Source of the DNA: Streptomyces curacoi
GTDB taxonomy: Bacteria; Actinomycetota; Actinomycetes; Streptomycetales; Streptomycetaceae
DNA length: 64,000 nucleotides
Direction of reading: 5' to 3'
Assembly (NCBI RefSeq): GCF_001513975.1
Contig: NZ_KQ947986.1
Coordinates: forward strand, 722,713-786,712
The position numbers and the translations under genes were made by a program. A model generated the notes under the pieces. It ran no database searches. It was not told the DNA's origin and worked only from the letters and a program-made list of their open reading frames with translations. Of this stretch, positions 1 through 8,722 are shown one piece after another; the first letter of the stretch is position 1; every line of letters begins with the position of its first letter.

Positions 1-738
1 TGGACGACCGAGTGGACGTACCGGGACGTCGTCACGGTCGTCGAGGGCGCCGGCCAGAACCTCGACTGCATCATGCTGCCGAAGGTCCAGGACGCCCAGC
101 AGATCGTCGCCCTGGACCTGCTGCTGACGCAGATCGAGAAGACCATGGGCTTCGAGGTCGGCAAGATCGGCATCGAGGCGCAGATCGAGAACGCCCAGGG
201 TCTGAACAACGTCAACGAGATCGCCCAGGCCTCCCAGCGCGTCGAGACGATCATCTTCGGCCCCGCCGACTTCATGGCGTCCATCAACATGAAGTCGCTG
301 GTCGTGGGCGAGCAGCCGCCCGGCTACCCGGCGGACGCCTACCACTACATCCTGATGAAGATCCTGATGGCCGCCCGCGCCAACAACCTCCAGGCGATCG
401 ACGGCCCCTACCTGCAGATCCGCAACATCGACGGCTACCGCGAGGTCGCCCAGCGCGCCGCCGCGCTCGGTTTCGACGGCAAGTGGGTGCTGCACCCGGG
501 CCAGGTCGAGGCGTCCAACGAGATCTTCTCGCCGTCGCAGGAGGACTACGACCACGCCGAGCTGATCCTGGACGCGTACGAGTACTACACGTCCGAGGCG
601 GGCGGCAAGAAGGGCTCCGCGATGCTCGGCGACGAGATGATCGACGAGGCCAGCCGCAAGATGGCGCTGGTCATCGCGGGCAAGGGCCGCGCCGCCGGCA
701 TGCAGCGCACCAGCAAGTTCGAGATCCCGGAGGCGTGA
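1..738 (+). CDS. mcl: HpcH/HpaI-type CoA-ester lyase (malyl-CoA/citramalyl-CoA lyase family), 5' end cut off
   Basis: The frame is open from base 1 to TGA at 736-738, so the window holds about 245 C-terminal residues of a protein of some 320. The visible part has the TIM-barrel features of the citrate-lyase beta / malyl-CoA lyase family: LPKVQ near residue 26, the acidic segment IEAQIENAQG that supplies the metal-binding Glu, FGPADFMASI, and KWVLHPGQ near the end. The family cleaves beta-methylmalyl-CoA or malyl-CoA to acyl-CoA plus glyoxylate. A MaoC hydratase and an acyl-CoA dehydrogenase follow directly, which points to the ethylmalonyl-CoA pathway for C2 assimilation. The exact CoA substrate cannot be read from the sequence. 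The crotonyl-CoA reductase and mutase genes expected upstream would lie outside the window. Confidence 0.85.
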   Translation, partial: WTTEWTYRDVVTVVEGAGQNLDCIMLPKVQDAQQIVALDLLLTQIEKTMGFEVGKIGIEAQIENAQGLNNVNEIAQASQRVETIIFGPADFMASINMKSLVVGEQPPGYPADAYHYILMKILMAARANNLQAIDGPYLQIRNIDGYREVAQRAAALGFDGKWVLHPGQVEASNEIFSPSQEDYDHAELILDAYEYYTSEAGGKKGSAMLGDEMIDEASRKMALVIAGKGRAAGMQRTSKFEIPEA

Positions 739-743
739 CGGCC

Positions 744-1256
744 ATGCAGTTCGGACGCACCTACGAGGAGTTCGAGGTCGGGGCGACGTACAAGCACTGG
801 CCGGGCAAGACGGTCACCGAGTACGACGACCACCTCTTCTGTCTCCTCACCATGAACCACCACCCGCTCCACATGGACACGAACTATGCGGAGAAGACGA
901 CGGACTTCGGCAAGAACGTCGTCGTCGGGAACTACATCTACTCGCTGCTGCTCGGCATGAGCGTCCCGGACATCTCCGGCAAGGCGATCGCCAACCTGGA
1001 GATCGAGTCGCTCAAGCACGTGGCGCCGACCTTCCACGGCGACACGATCTACGGCGAGACGACCGTGCTCGACAAGTGGCCGTCGAAGTCGAAGAACGAC
1101 CGCGGCATCGTCTACGTCGAGACCAAGGGCTACAAGCAGGACGGCACGCTGGTGTGCGTGTTCCGCCGCAAGGTGATGGTGCCCACCGAGACGTACATCA
1201 AGGAGCGCGGCGGCGAGCAGCCGGGCCGCCCGGAGCTGAAGCAGCAGGAGAAGTAA
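744..1256 (+). CDS. MaoC-family enoyl-CoA hydratase (probable mesaconyl-CoA hydratase)
   Basis: A 170-residue protein starts at ATG 744, five bases after the lyase stop, and ends in TAATG shared with the next start. It has hot-dog-fold MaoC features: the N-terminal FEVGATYKHWPGKTVTEYDDH, split here as EVGATY then KTVTE, a hydratase-like block NHHPLHMDTNYAE with the catalytic Asp/His region near residue 40, and VVGNYIYSLLLGM. MaoC enzymes hydrate 2-enoyl-CoA thioesters. Lying between a malyl-CoA-type lyase and a methylsuccinyl-CoA-type dehydrogenase, it best fits the mesaconyl-CoA hydration step of the ethylmalonyl-CoA pathway. Its tight coupling on both sides indicates one mRNA. The role comes from context; the fold assignment is firm. 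Confidence 0.82.
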   Translation: MQFGRTYEEFEVGATYKHWPGKTVTEYDDHLFCLLTMNHHPLHMDTNYAEKTTDFGKNVVVGNYIYSLLLGMSVPDISGKAIANLEIESLKHVAPTFHGDTIYGETTVLDKWPSKSKNDRGIVYVETKGYKQDGTLVCVFRRKVMVPTETYIKERGGEQPGRPELKQQEK

Positions 1257-2461
1257 TGGCGCGCCTCGCCCAGACCGCCGGTCTGACGGACATCCAGCAG
1301 GAGATCCTCTCCACCGTCCGGGACTTTGTCGACAAGGAGATCATCCCGGTCGCGACCGAGCTGGAGCACCGCGACGAGTACCCGCAGCAGATCGTCGACG
1401 GCCTCAAGGAGTTGGGCCTGTTCGGCCTGATGATCCCCGAGGAGTACGGCGGCCTGGGCGAGTCCCTCCTGACGTACGCCCTGTGCGTCGAGGAGATCGC
1501 CCGCGGCTGGATGTCGGTGTCCGGCATCATCAACACGCACTTCATCGTGGCGTACATGCTCAAGCAGCACGGCACGCAGGAGCAGAAGGACTACTTCCTG
1601 CCGAGGATGGCGGCCGGCGACATCCGGGGCGCCTTCTCGATGTCGGAGCCGGGCCTCGGCTCCGATGTGTCGGCCATCACCTCGAAGGCGGTGAAGGACG
1701 GCGACGAGTACGTCCTGAACGGTCAGAAGATGTGGCTGACGAACGGCGGAACGTCAAACCTGGTTGCCGTCCTCGTCCGAAGTGACGAAGGACACCCCGA
1801 GGGCACCGCGCCCCACAAGTCGATGACCACCTTCCTCGTCGAGAAGGAGCCCGGCTTCGGCGAGGTCCGCCCGGGCCTCACCATCCCCGGCAAGATCGAC
1901 AAGATGGGCTACAAGGGGGTCGACACGACCGAGCTCATCATGGACGGCCTGCGAATTCCGGCCAATCGGGTGCTCGGCGGCGTCACCGGCCGCGGTTTCT
2001 ACCAGATGATGGACGGCGTCGAGGTCGGGCGCGTCAATGTGGCGGCGCGTGGCTGTGGCGTCGCTCAGCGTGCTTTCGAACTCGGTGTCCAGTACGCCCA
2101 GCAGCGCCACACCTTCGGCAAGCCGATCGCCCAGCACCAGGCGATCCAGTTCAAGCTGGCCGAGATGGCTACCAAGGTCGAGGCCGCCCATGCCATGATG
2201 GTGAACGCGGCACGCAAAAAGGACTCCGGGGAGCGAAACGACCTTGAGGCTGGGATGGCGAAGTACCTCGCCTCCGAGTACTGCAAGGAGGTCGTGGAGG
2301 ATGCCTTCCGGATCCACGGCGGCTACGGCTTCTCCAAGGAGTACGAGATCGAGCGCCTCTACCGTGAGGCTCCGATGCTGCTGATCGGTGAAGGTACTGC
2401 CGAGATCCAAAAAATGATCATCGGTCGCAGGCTGCTCGAAGAGTATCGATTCCAGGGCTGA
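1256..2461 (+). CDS. Acyl-CoA dehydrogenase (candidate methylsuccinyl-CoA dehydrogenase)
   Basis: A 401-residue flavoprotein whose ATG overlaps the preceding stop (TAATG), implying translational coupling. The domain order is usual: N-terminal helices (to about residue 120), a middle beta domain with AFSMSEPGLGSDVS and WLTNGG (FAD/substrate contacts), and a C-terminal helical domain with QRHTFGKPI, RIHGGYGF and LLIGEGTAEIQ. Length and motifs are those of ordinary short-chain acyl-CoA dehydrogenases, which oxidise acyl-CoA to enoyl-CoA and pass electrons to ETF. The operon context suggests methylsuccinyl-CoA to mesaconyl-CoA, but substrate specificity cannot be read off. It is the last gene of the operon; a strong hairpin follows 10 bases after the stop. 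Confidence 0.88.
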   Translation: MARLAQTAGLTDIQQEILSTVRDFVDKEIIPVATELEHRDEYPQQIVDGLKELGLFGLMIPEEYGGLGESLLTYALCVEEIARGWMSVSGIINTHFIVAYMLKQHGTQEQKDYFLPRMAAGDIRGAFSMSEPGLGSDVSAITSKAVKDGDEYVLNGQKMWLTNGGTSNLVAVLVRSDEGHPEGTAPHKSMTTFLVEKEPGFGEVRPGLTIPGKIDKMGYKGVDTTELIMDGLRIPANRVLGGVTGRGFYQMMDGVEVGRVNVAARGCGVAQRAFELGVQYAQQRHTFGKPIAQHQAIQFKLAEMATKVEAAHAMMVNAARKKDSGERNDLEAGMAKYLASEYCKEVVEDAFRIHGGYGFSKEYEIERLYREAPMLLIGEGTAEIQKMIIGRRLLEEYRFQG

Positions 2462-2471
2462 TTGTCCGGAT

Positions 2472-2508
2472 ACGGGGTGTTTTCTTGGAGAAGAAGATCA
2501 CACCCCGT
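2472..2508 (+). terminator. Stem-loop after the acyl-CoA dehydrogenase gene
   Basis: A perfect 9-bp inverted repeat, ACGGGGTGT (2472-2480) and ACACCCCGT (2500-2508), encloses a second 5-bp stem, TTCTT (2482-2486) and AAGAA (2491-2495), with a GGAG loop. It begins 10 bases after the dehydrogenase stop and lies over 120 bases before psd, so it probably ends the ethylmalonyl-CoA transcript. There is no T-run, as is common in streptomycetes. Confidence 0.65.
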
Positions 2509-2631
2509 CAACACTCTTCGGCCGCCGACTCGGCTTCCTGGCTTGCCCAGTTGCGGTCCGCGACCGGTACGATCCCGGGAAAGCCGCCGTCCCCTGATAC
2601 CGCGCGGCATCATCCGCTACGAAGGTCATCC

Positions 2632-3291
2632 ATGCCCCACAGCCAAACCTCTGCACCACGCGACAGCCAGGTCGGCGGCGTACGCCTCGCGCGCGGAGCA
2701 TCGCCGTGGCTTCTCCCGACCGTCGCCACCGCAGCCGTCAGCCTGCTGCGCGCACGCCGCTCCGGCGTCGCCAAGGCCGTCGCCGTGCCCGCCACCGCTC
2801 TCGCGGCGGGCATGCTGTGGTTCTTCCGCGACCCCGAGCGCGAGATCGCCCAGGGCCGGGTCATCTCGCCCGCCGACGGTGTGGTGCAGAGCATCATGCC
2901 GTGGAAGGACGGCCGCACCCGCGTCGCGATCTTCATGAGCCCGCTCAACGTCCACGTCAACCGTGCGCCGCTCTCCGGCACGGTCACCTCAGTGGAGCAC
3001 ATCCCGGGCGGGTTCGTTCCGGCGTTCAACAAGGAGAGCGAGAACAACGAGCGCGTTGTCTGGCATTTCGACACCGAGCTCGGCGACATCGAGATGATCC
3101 AGATCGCCGGCGCGGTGGCCCGTCGTATCGTTCCCTACATCCCGCAGGGCACGAAGGTCGAGCAGGGTGACCGTATCGGTCTGATCCGCTTCGGCTCGCG
3201 TGTCGACATCTACCTGCCCGAAGGTGTGGAGGTCGCGGTCGAGGTCGGGCAGAAGACCGTGGCTGGGGTGACTCGCATTGACCGTGATTGA
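2632..3291 (+). CDS. psd: Phosphatidylserine decarboxylase proenzyme
   Basis: 219 residues from ATG 2632; the frame is open further upstream, but this start gives the family's usual short-form length. The enzyme decarboxylates phosphatidylserine to phosphatidylethanolamine at the membrane. A hydrophobic N-terminal segment (about residues 25-65, ending MLWFFRDPER) anchors it. ISPADGVV, FMSPLNVHVNRAP and PGGFVPAFNKES are conserved family blocks. The C-terminal FGSRVD carries the Gly-Ser bond at which the proenzyme self-cleaves to create the pyruvoyl group. The following phosphatidylserine synthase overlaps its 3' end, so the two consecutive steps of PE synthesis are encoded in reverse metabolic order on one message. 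Confidence 0.93.
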   Translation: MPHSQTSAPRDSQVGGVRLARGASPWLLPTVATAAVSLLRARRSGVAKAVAVPATALAAGMLWFFRDPEREIAQGRVISPADGVVQSIMPWKDGRTRVAIFMSPLNVHVNRAPLSGTVTSVEHIPGGFVPAFNKESENNERVVWHFDTELGDIEMIQIAGAVARRIVPYIPQGTKVEQGDRIGLIRFGSRVDIYLPEGVEVAVEVGQKTVAGVTRIDRD

Positions 3292-4141
3292 TCCGGAGAC
3301 ACAGCCGGGCTGGGTGCCCGACGCCGACGAGGTCGACGAAGAGGAGGAGATGCCCCTCTCTCTGCGCCTGTCGATAGCGGACACCCTCACCCTCGGCAAC
3401 GCCACGTGCGGCTTCATGGCGGTGTACTTCACCACCACCGGCATCCTGATCCCGCACCTCACCGGCAGCCAGGAGACCGGCATGGCCCGCCACAGCGCGG
3501 CCACGGCGGTCATCCTCATGCTCTGCGCGGCGGTCTTCGACCTCTTCGACGGGCTGGTGGCGCGCAAGCTGCGCTCCTCCCCCATGGGCGCGGAGCTGGA
3601 CAACCTGTCCGACCTGATCAGCTTCGGGCTGGCGCCGGCGTACTTCGTGCTCGTGTACGGCGTTGTCGCGAACGACGCTCACCAGCGGGTGGCGGCGGTC
3701 GGGGCGATCGTCGTACTGCTGGCGGTGGTGCTACGGCTCGCGCGGTTCTCGTGCGTCACGGTCAAGGACGGCACGTTCCAGGGCATGCCCTCGCCATTCG
3801 GCGCACTCACTGTCGTCTCGATCGTGCTGCTCGAACTGCCGTTCGAGGCGACGCTGCTGGCGGTGGTGGGCACCGCGTGGCTGATGGTGAGCCGGGTCGA
3901 GTACCCGAAGCCGCGGGGCATCCTCGCGGTGGCGATGCTCGGCTGGATCGTGTCGGCCATGGGCATGCTGGCGGCGTGGGCGTTCGACGCGCCGGGCGGC
4001 CAGGTGCTGCTGCAGATGGGCTGCGCGCTGCAGATCGTGATGGGGGCGACGATCCCGCTGTTCGCCACGGCACGCCGGGTGAACACCTTCCGTGACAACC
4101 GGCGCGAGAGCCGCGAGGCGCGGGCGGCGCAGATCCCGTAG
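3278..4141 (+). CDS. pssA: CDP-diacylglycerol--serine O-phosphatidyltransferase
   Basis: 287 residues if started at TTG 3278 (14-bp overlap with psd); GTG 3284 is an alternative two codons later. It makes phosphatidylserine from CDP-diacylglycerol and serine, the substrate for the upstream decarboxylase. The CDP-alcohol phosphotransferase signature is complete near residue 90: DLFDG, then AR, a Gly eight residues on, and two further Asp residues (ELDNLSD), which hold the two metal ions. About seven hydrophobic segments make it an integral membrane enzyme. The N-terminus is a short acidic tail rich in Asp and Glu. A perfect palindromic terminator follows. Confidence 0.92.
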   Translation: MTVIDPETQPGWVPDADEVDEEEEMPLSLRLSIADTLTLGNATCGFMAVYFTTTGILIPHLTGSQETGMARHSAATAVILMLCAAVFDLFDGLVARKLRSSPMGAELDNLSDLISFGLAPAYFVLVYGVVANDAHQRVAAVGAIVVLLAVVLRLARFSCVTVKDGTFQGMPSPFGALTVVSIVLLELPFEATLLAVVGTAWLMVSRVEYPKPRGILAVAMLGWIVSAMGMLAAWAFDAPGGQVLLQMGCALQIVMGATIPLFATARRVNTFRDNRRESREARAAQIP

Positions 4142-4159
4142 CTCGGCTTGTACGTCGCC

Positions 4160-4208
4160 CGTGGGGCCCGGACCGAATCGCGATTCGGTCCGGGCCCCAC
4201 GGGTTTTC
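4160..4208 (+). terminator. Perfect 42-bp palindrome followed by T-rich tract, terminator of psd-pssA
   Basis: Bases 4160-4180 are the exact reverse complement of 4181-4201, giving 21-bp arms with no spacer centred on CGATTCG-type sequence. GGGTTTTCC follows at once on the + strand. It sits 19 bases after the pssA stop, a strong rho-independent-like terminator. It may also act on leftward transcription leaving the 4.2-4.6 kb relic. Confidence 0.85.
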
Positions 4209-4209
4209 C

Positions 4210-4500
4210 TGCGGCAGCAGCCTCGCTGCCCTGGCTGTCGCACGTCCGCCGCCACGGCCAGGACATCGTCCACGCGGCCGGCCGGGGGGCCGTTTGGCCG
4301 GCGATCGGGGCCACAGGGCGATCAGCGGCCAGTGCTGCGCCGATCGGCAGGGCCAGGCCCACATGGCCGGTCCAGCAGGGCTCCGAGAGCGCCGATGGCC
4401 TGCACGATCGTCGGGCCGATCAGCATGTGCCGGGTCAACCCAGCAGCAGTGTGGCGATGCCGGCTCCTGCCGCGACCAGTGCGTACGGGCGTCCCTCCTG
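4210..4500 (-). pseudogene. Relic of a membrane-protein gene (unidentified)
   Basis: The 4202-4663 gap has no intact gene. On the minus strand, short protein-like stretches occur in successive frames: YALVAAGAGIATLLLG then a stop, MLIGPTIVQAIGALGALLD in the next frame, and GLALPIGAALAADRPVAPI in a third. Hydrophobic, Ala/Gly/Leu-rich pieces that hop frames look like a decayed membrane protein. It may have belonged to the neighbouring exporter, but the family cannot be named. The remaining bases up to the permease stop at 4664 show nothing recognisable. Confidence 0.35.
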
Positions 4501-4663
4501 GAGGTGGAACCGCACAGCAGGAAGCCGCCCGAACATCGGCCCTCCTCCCAGACCCGCCCGGCCACCGGCCAGCCGGTGGCCGATGGCCGTCTCACATCGG
4601 GACTGCCTCAGTTGCCGGGCCCGGAGGCGGAACCGGATATTCGGGCCGAACCGGGAGTGGCAC

Positions 4664-6895
4664 CTAGGCTCGCCAGTTGCGGGCCTGCTGCCCGGCGATG
4701 CGAGCAGCCCACAGCCCCATCACGACGGACACGGCGAGCACCACGGTGACGGCGGTCGCCATGAGGCCGTCGGGGGCGACGTAGGCCATTCCTGGCCGGG
4801 CGACCGGTCGTGCGGTCCAGGCAGCGACGACGCACCCCGCCAGTGCGGCGAGCGCGAGCGGCGCGACGATCGCCCAGGCGGCGCTGCTGCGAAAGACGCG
4901 GTATCCGCCGGTCAACACGGTCAGCGGCGCCAGTCCCCGGCCCTGGCGCAGGAACTCGGCCTTGGCACCGAGGCCGATGGCGAACACGAGGATTCCCATT
5001 CCCAGCACGCCGAAGAGCCGGATCCATCGGCCCTGCTCCCGGTCCGGGATACCGTCGGCCAGCCACTCCTCCCCGGGAAAACGGACCTGGGCCCCTCGGG
5101 GATAAGCCCGGTAGGAGGCTTCCTTGAGAGCCGCGACGGCAGGGACGCCGCCATCAGCCCTCACCACCGCCAGGGTGCTGGTGCTCTGCACGGTCTGCTC
5201 GGCCAGCTCGGCGTGGTCGGCTCGGACCACCTTCAGATAGGTGCCGCCCTCCGTGTTCCACTGGAGCAGCTGCTGCAAGCGCCGATCGAGAGCGACATCG
5301 ACGCGGGCCGGTGTGGGCGGACACGGCAGCCGAAGGCTCTCCAGCGCAACGCATCCTCCGCTGATCGTGATCGGGCCTTCATCGGCGGCGCGGGGAGGTG
5401 CGAGGACGACTGGCACATTGCCCTCGGGGATGGATTCCAGGTAAGCGGCGGCCTCCCTGGTGGAGACCGTCCCCCTGGGGCCGATTTCCGCCACCCTCCT
5501 GTCGGTGGCGCTGAGGATCTCCTCCATTTTGGCGTGGTAGGTCCCGAACATCGCCTGCCAGGCGAGGGCCTGCATGAAGACGATCAGCGCAACCGTCACA
5601 CCAGTAACCAGGCGGGCCGTAGCCGCCGGGTAGTGGCTGATGCGGCGGCCCGCGATCAGCGCACCGGCCCAGCCCCGCTGTCGCCCGGTCCGCTCCAGGC
5701 TTCCGCCGAGCTTGGCCACGACGACTGCCACCGCGGCCGGCAGGGTGAGGACGACGAGGGCAAGGCCGATCCAGCTGATCCATGTCCGGTACTGCGTACT
5801 GTCGCCGGCGAGTTCCGGACCGCGGCCGGCGAGCAGGACCGCCGGCGCACAGAGGAACGCGAGGTACCGCTGCCGGCGTGACCTGCTCGCGTTGGCGGGT
5901 CGGGTCCCCTTGGCCCGGCCGGCCAGCTGGTCGCTGATGGCGGCGAGGGCCAGCGCCGTCACCATGGCGGCCACGGGGGTCAGCAGCAGCGGCCAGCCAT
6001 GCTGACGCACGTCGGCGGATGACGTCACGTAGCCGACGAACGGGACCCGGACGTCGACGAACGCGGCCACGGCGAAGAACGGAATCGACGCGAGGGCTCC
6101 CCACGTCACCGGTCGCATCGCCTCGCCCACGGCGATCAGGGCGCGGTCGCGCCGCAGCCCTCCCAGGGCATCGACCAGGGCGGCTCTGCGGTCACGGCCA
6201 TGTGCCCCGGCACGGAGTGCGGTGAACAGGAGCACGAGACTCGGTAGGAGCAGCAGGCCGATGACGAGGCTCTGGAACATCCACTCGGGCTTGTCGTTGT
6301 CACGCCCCATCCCGGGCTGCAAGCCTTCAGCCGGCATGCCTGCCCTCGGCCCGAAACCGACCACGGCCTCGATCGGCGCGTCGGCCTTCATGCCCTTGGC
6401 GGGCCGGACGTAGGCGAGCCACTCTCCAGGGTCGTCCAAGCCCTCCTGCCCGATCGTGCCCGAGAGCTTTCCGTACCGGCCGGCGATCCCCTCCGCGGCG
6501 CCGGCTTTCAGCAGACCGGGGGACAGAACGGCCTCACCCGGCCCCGGCCAACGATCCACTCCCGGAGGGAGTGGGGCATTCGACGTGTGCGGCGCGATGA
6601 ATACGACGCTGAAGAGCCGCTTCCCCTTCAGCGCGTCCGAGCCGACCAGCCACAACGTGGCCCGGGTCGCCGGTGACTGCTCTGTCAGCCCGACCGGAGT
6701 CCTGGCGTCACGCCGCAGCTCCTTGCCCGCATAGGAGGCGTGCACCATCGCCATCAGGCCCAGGCACAGTGCGACAGCGAAAGCCGAAAGCGCCAGGGCC
6801 GCGGCCCTGGTCCCGGCCGCCTCCGAGCGTCGGCCCGCGTCGCGCCCTATGCGCAGCAGCTGAAGTGACAAGCCGCCGTGTCCGGCTCCGCTCAC
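4664..6895 (-). CDS. FtsX-like ABC transporter permease
   Basis: 743 residues from GTG 6895. It has an N-terminal membrane segment (about residues 30-55, ALALSAFAVALCLGLMAMV), a long extracytoplasmic region, a central group of membrane helices (about 210-460), a second extracytoplasmic domain (about 465-610) and a final trio of helices near the C-terminus ending in the polar RIAGQQARNWRA. This duplicated MacB/FtsX-like plan is typical of permeases that export lipids, lipoproteins or peptides or act mechanically. Its GTG overlaps the ATPase stop by four bases (GTGA), so the two form an operon and one transporter. The substrate is unknown and no exported peptide gene lies alongside, apart from the small secreted protein at 8221. 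Confidence 0.85.
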   Translation of the reverse strand: MSGAGHGGLSLQLLRIGRDAGRRSEAAGTRAAALALSAFAVALCLGLMAMVHASYAGKELRRDARTPVGLTEQSPATRATLWLVGSDALKGKRLFSVVFIAPHTSNAPLPPGVDRWPGPGEAVLSPGLLKAGAAEGIAGRYGKLSGTIGQEGLDDPGEWLAYVRPAKGMKADAPIEAVVGFGPRAGMPAEGLQPGMGRDNDKPEWMFQSLVIGLLLLPSLVLLFTALRAGAHGRDRRAALVDALGGLRRDRALIAVGEAMRPVTWGALASIPFFAVAAFVDVRVPFVGYVTSSADVRQHGWPLLLTPVAAMVTALALAAISDQLAGRAKGTRPANASRSRRQRYLAFLCAPAVLLAGRGPELAGDSTQYRTWISWIGLALVVLTLPAAVAVVVAKLGGSLERTGRQRGWAGALIAGRRISHYPAATARLVTGVTVALIVFMQALAWQAMFGTYHAKMEEILSATDRRVAEIGPRGTVSTREAAAYLESIPEGNVPVVLAPPRAADEGPITISGGCVALESLRLPCPPTPARVDVALDRRLQQLLQWNTEGGTYLKVVRADHAELAEQTVQSTSTLAVVRADGGVPAVAALKEASYRAYPRGAQVRFPGEEWLADGIPDREQGRWIRLFGVLGMGILVFAIGLGAKAEFLRQGRGLAPLTVLTGGYRVFRSSAAWAIVAPLALAALAGCVVAAWTARPVARPGMAYVAPDGLMATAVTVVLAVSVVMGLWAARIAGQQARNWRA

Positions 6896-7605
6896 GCCTC
6901 CACCGCCTCCCGCACCCGGGCGGGAACCAGCAGACCGGCCTCAAGACGCAGCACCCGGTCCGCTTGTGCGGCGACCTCGACGTCGTGCGTCACCAGCACC
7001 AGCCCACACCTGCGCCGCCGAGGGAGCTCGAAGAGCAGTTCCGCGATGCGAGCAGTGGCGTCAGGGTCGAGGGAGCCAGTGGGCTCATCGGCCAGAATCA
7101 GCTCGGGCGAGTTGATCAGCGCACGAGCCACAGCTGTGCGCTGATGCTCACCTCCGGAGAGTTCCTCCGTCGTCTCGGCCCGCGGAACGCGGAGTTCGTC
7201 CAGCAGTTCCTGCGCCCGGCGGTACCCGTCGGCGCGGTCGGCGGAACGCGACAACAGCGCCGCCAGCGCCACGTTGTCCAGCGGGCTGAGTTCGGGCAGC
7301 AGCTCCCCGAACTGGAAGACCGTGCCGATTGTTTCGCTGCGCAGCTTGGCGAGCTGCTTGCCCCGCAGCTTCGTCACGTCCGCACCGGTTACCCTGACGC
7401 TTCCGCCATGCGGCTTGATCAGGCCGAGGATCGACGAGAGCAGCGTGCTCTTGCCCGAGCCGCTCCGACCCGTGATCGCCACTGACTCGCCTGCGCTGAC
7501 ACTGAGTTGCAGGCCCTTGAACAGGGTGCGGTCCCGGACCGAGTAGTTCAGATCCTGAATGTGGAGTACGGGGTCGGGCGCGGGCCCGGTGTCGGAGTTG
7601 CTCAC
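6892..7605 (-). CDS. ABC transporter ATP-binding protein (MacB/LolD-like)
   Basis: 237 residues from GTG 7605, with GAGGGC upstream as a likely ribosome site. It shows Walker A GRSGSGKS, the Q-loop region TVFQFGELLPELSPLDN, the signature LSGGEHQR, Walker B LILADEPTGSLD and the switch His in LVTHD. The sequence style is that of the ATPases that power FtsX-type permeases, and the permease gene overlaps its stop. The operon reads leftward and is probably driven from the 7606-8220 gap. Confidence 0.92.
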   Translation of the reverse strand: MSNSDTGPAPDPVLHIQDLNYSVRDRTLFKGLQLSVSAGESVAITGRSGSGKSTLLSSILGLIKPHGGSVRVTGADVTKLRGKQLAKLRSETIGTVFQFGELLPELSPLDNVALAALLSRSADRADGYRRAQELLDELRVPRAETTEELSGGEHQRTAVARALINSPELILADEPTGSLDPDATARIAELLFELPRRRRCGLVLVTHDVEVAAQADRVLRLEAGLLVPARVREAVEA

Positions 7606-8220
7606 GTGATGTGCCCTCGGGTAGCGGTTGCCGCGTCACCGTGCGACGTCGCGGTGACGCTGCAGGGCAGAGGCGACCCCCTGTCCCGCGGATGACGGGC
7701 TCTTCCCGTGAGCATGAGAAACAGCGCCCCCGTGAATCGTCCCCCGTTGCGCGAGAGAGGTCAGCCCCTCGCGATCGTGCCGATATTAGGCCAAGGCGAT
7801 CACCAGGCAAAAGCGTCACAAAGACAAATCGGGCCCAAGGATGTCGATGGGTTCCTGTGGTCCTGACCCGTGAAGCAGAGTTGAGCCGATCGGAACATAT
7901 TCCATTGAGGGATCGATACGGCCCCCCAAAGGCGCCATATGGCGCATGTCACATGCCGGGAAAGCCGTGTCCGTGCCGCGCTTCAACCCACTGTGAGCCC
8001 CGGAGGAATTGCGCTTGCCTGCCGTCGACTTTGGCATATGATCTTGCACTGGTCGCGAGGAAGGCCTTCTTCTCGCGTCCATGGGGGGGGATCTGCAACA
8101 GAAGCCGCTTGGCGTGACCTGCCTCGCGGTGCCCCGCTCATGGGTGCGTCATTTCTGAAGGCCGTCATCGTGATGACCGCCAATCGCAGCCGTTGAGTTG
8201 CTGCGTCAAAGGGGAGAACC
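7606..8220. other. 615-bp divergent intergenic region with a 14-bp palindrome
   Basis: It separates the leftward exporter operon from the rightward secreted-protein gene. I see no coding pattern. A perfect 14-bp palindrome, GCGCCATATGGCGC (7932-7945), lies in the middle in unusually AT-rich surroundings for this genome and could be an operator. GGGGAG at 8212-8217 is the ribosome site for the gene at 8221. The rest shows nothing I can name. Confidence 0.5.
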
Positions 8221-8625
8221 ATGCAGATATCCAGGAGCGCCAAGAAGGCCGCGATGGCTGTTGCCATGCTCGGCGCCGTTGCGGGGGCAGCGCCGGCCTA
8301 CGCCGACGCCGGCGAAGATGTCACGTCCAGGCTCAACCACCACACGAACCCGGACATCCACATCTCTTACGCCTACAGCTTGCAGTCGGCCGGCAACAAG
8401 AATGTTGCCGTGCGCGACGAGAGGGCGGACGACAGCGCCGTCTACTCGGAGTTCGACCGCAAGAACACCAAGGGCCTGCGCCTCTGGAACAAGAAGGGCA
8501 AGGGAGAGACCACGTACAGCGACTCCTCCACGAGCAATTACGTCGTGAAGGTCACCGCTTGCGTGCACTACGACCTGACCCCGGACAAGTGCGGCCCGGA
8601 CGACCGGCCCGGCGACGGACGCTGA
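8221..8625 (+). CDS. Small secreted protein, unidentified
   Basis: 134 residues from ATG 8221, preceded by GGGGAG. A signal peptide is clear: MQISRSAKK, a hydrophobic core AVAMLGAVAGA, and a likely cut after AYA-DA near residue 28. The mature part is about 105 residues, charged and rich in Asp, Lys and Ser, with two cysteines near the C-terminus (VTACVHYD and PDKCGPD) that could pair. I do not recognise a family. It faces the ABC exporter across the large gap, which proves nothing. A perfect 13-bp hairpin follows its stop. Confidence 0.75.
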   Translation: MQISRSAKKAAMAVAMLGAVAGAAPAYADAGEDVTSRLNHHTNPDIHISYAYSLQSAGNKNVAVRDERADDSAVYSEFDRKNTKGLRLWNKKGKGETTYSDSSTSNYVVKVTACVHYDLTPDKCGPDDRPGDGR

Positions 8626-8641
8626 TCGTCTCGATCGTGTC

Positions 8642-8672
8642 GAGGCCCGGATGCCTTCCGCATCCGGGCCTC
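8642..8672 (+). terminator. 13-bp perfect stem-loop terminator
   Basis: GAGGCCCGGATGC (8642-8654) and GCATCCGGGCCTC (8660-8672) pair perfectly around a 5-base loop, 16 bases after the stop of the secreted-protein gene. It also faces the end of the leftward glycerate kinase gene, so it could act in both directions. Confidence 0.75.
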
Positions 8673-8722
8673 ACTCGTGGCCGTACGGGACGGCAGGCTC
8701 CGGGGCCGCGCCCCGCCGACGG

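Noticed and set aside
4148..5881. 577-codon plus-strand open frame across the exporter permease
   Set aside because: Antisense to a clear FtsX-type permease; the text has no domain and crosses the palindromic terminator.
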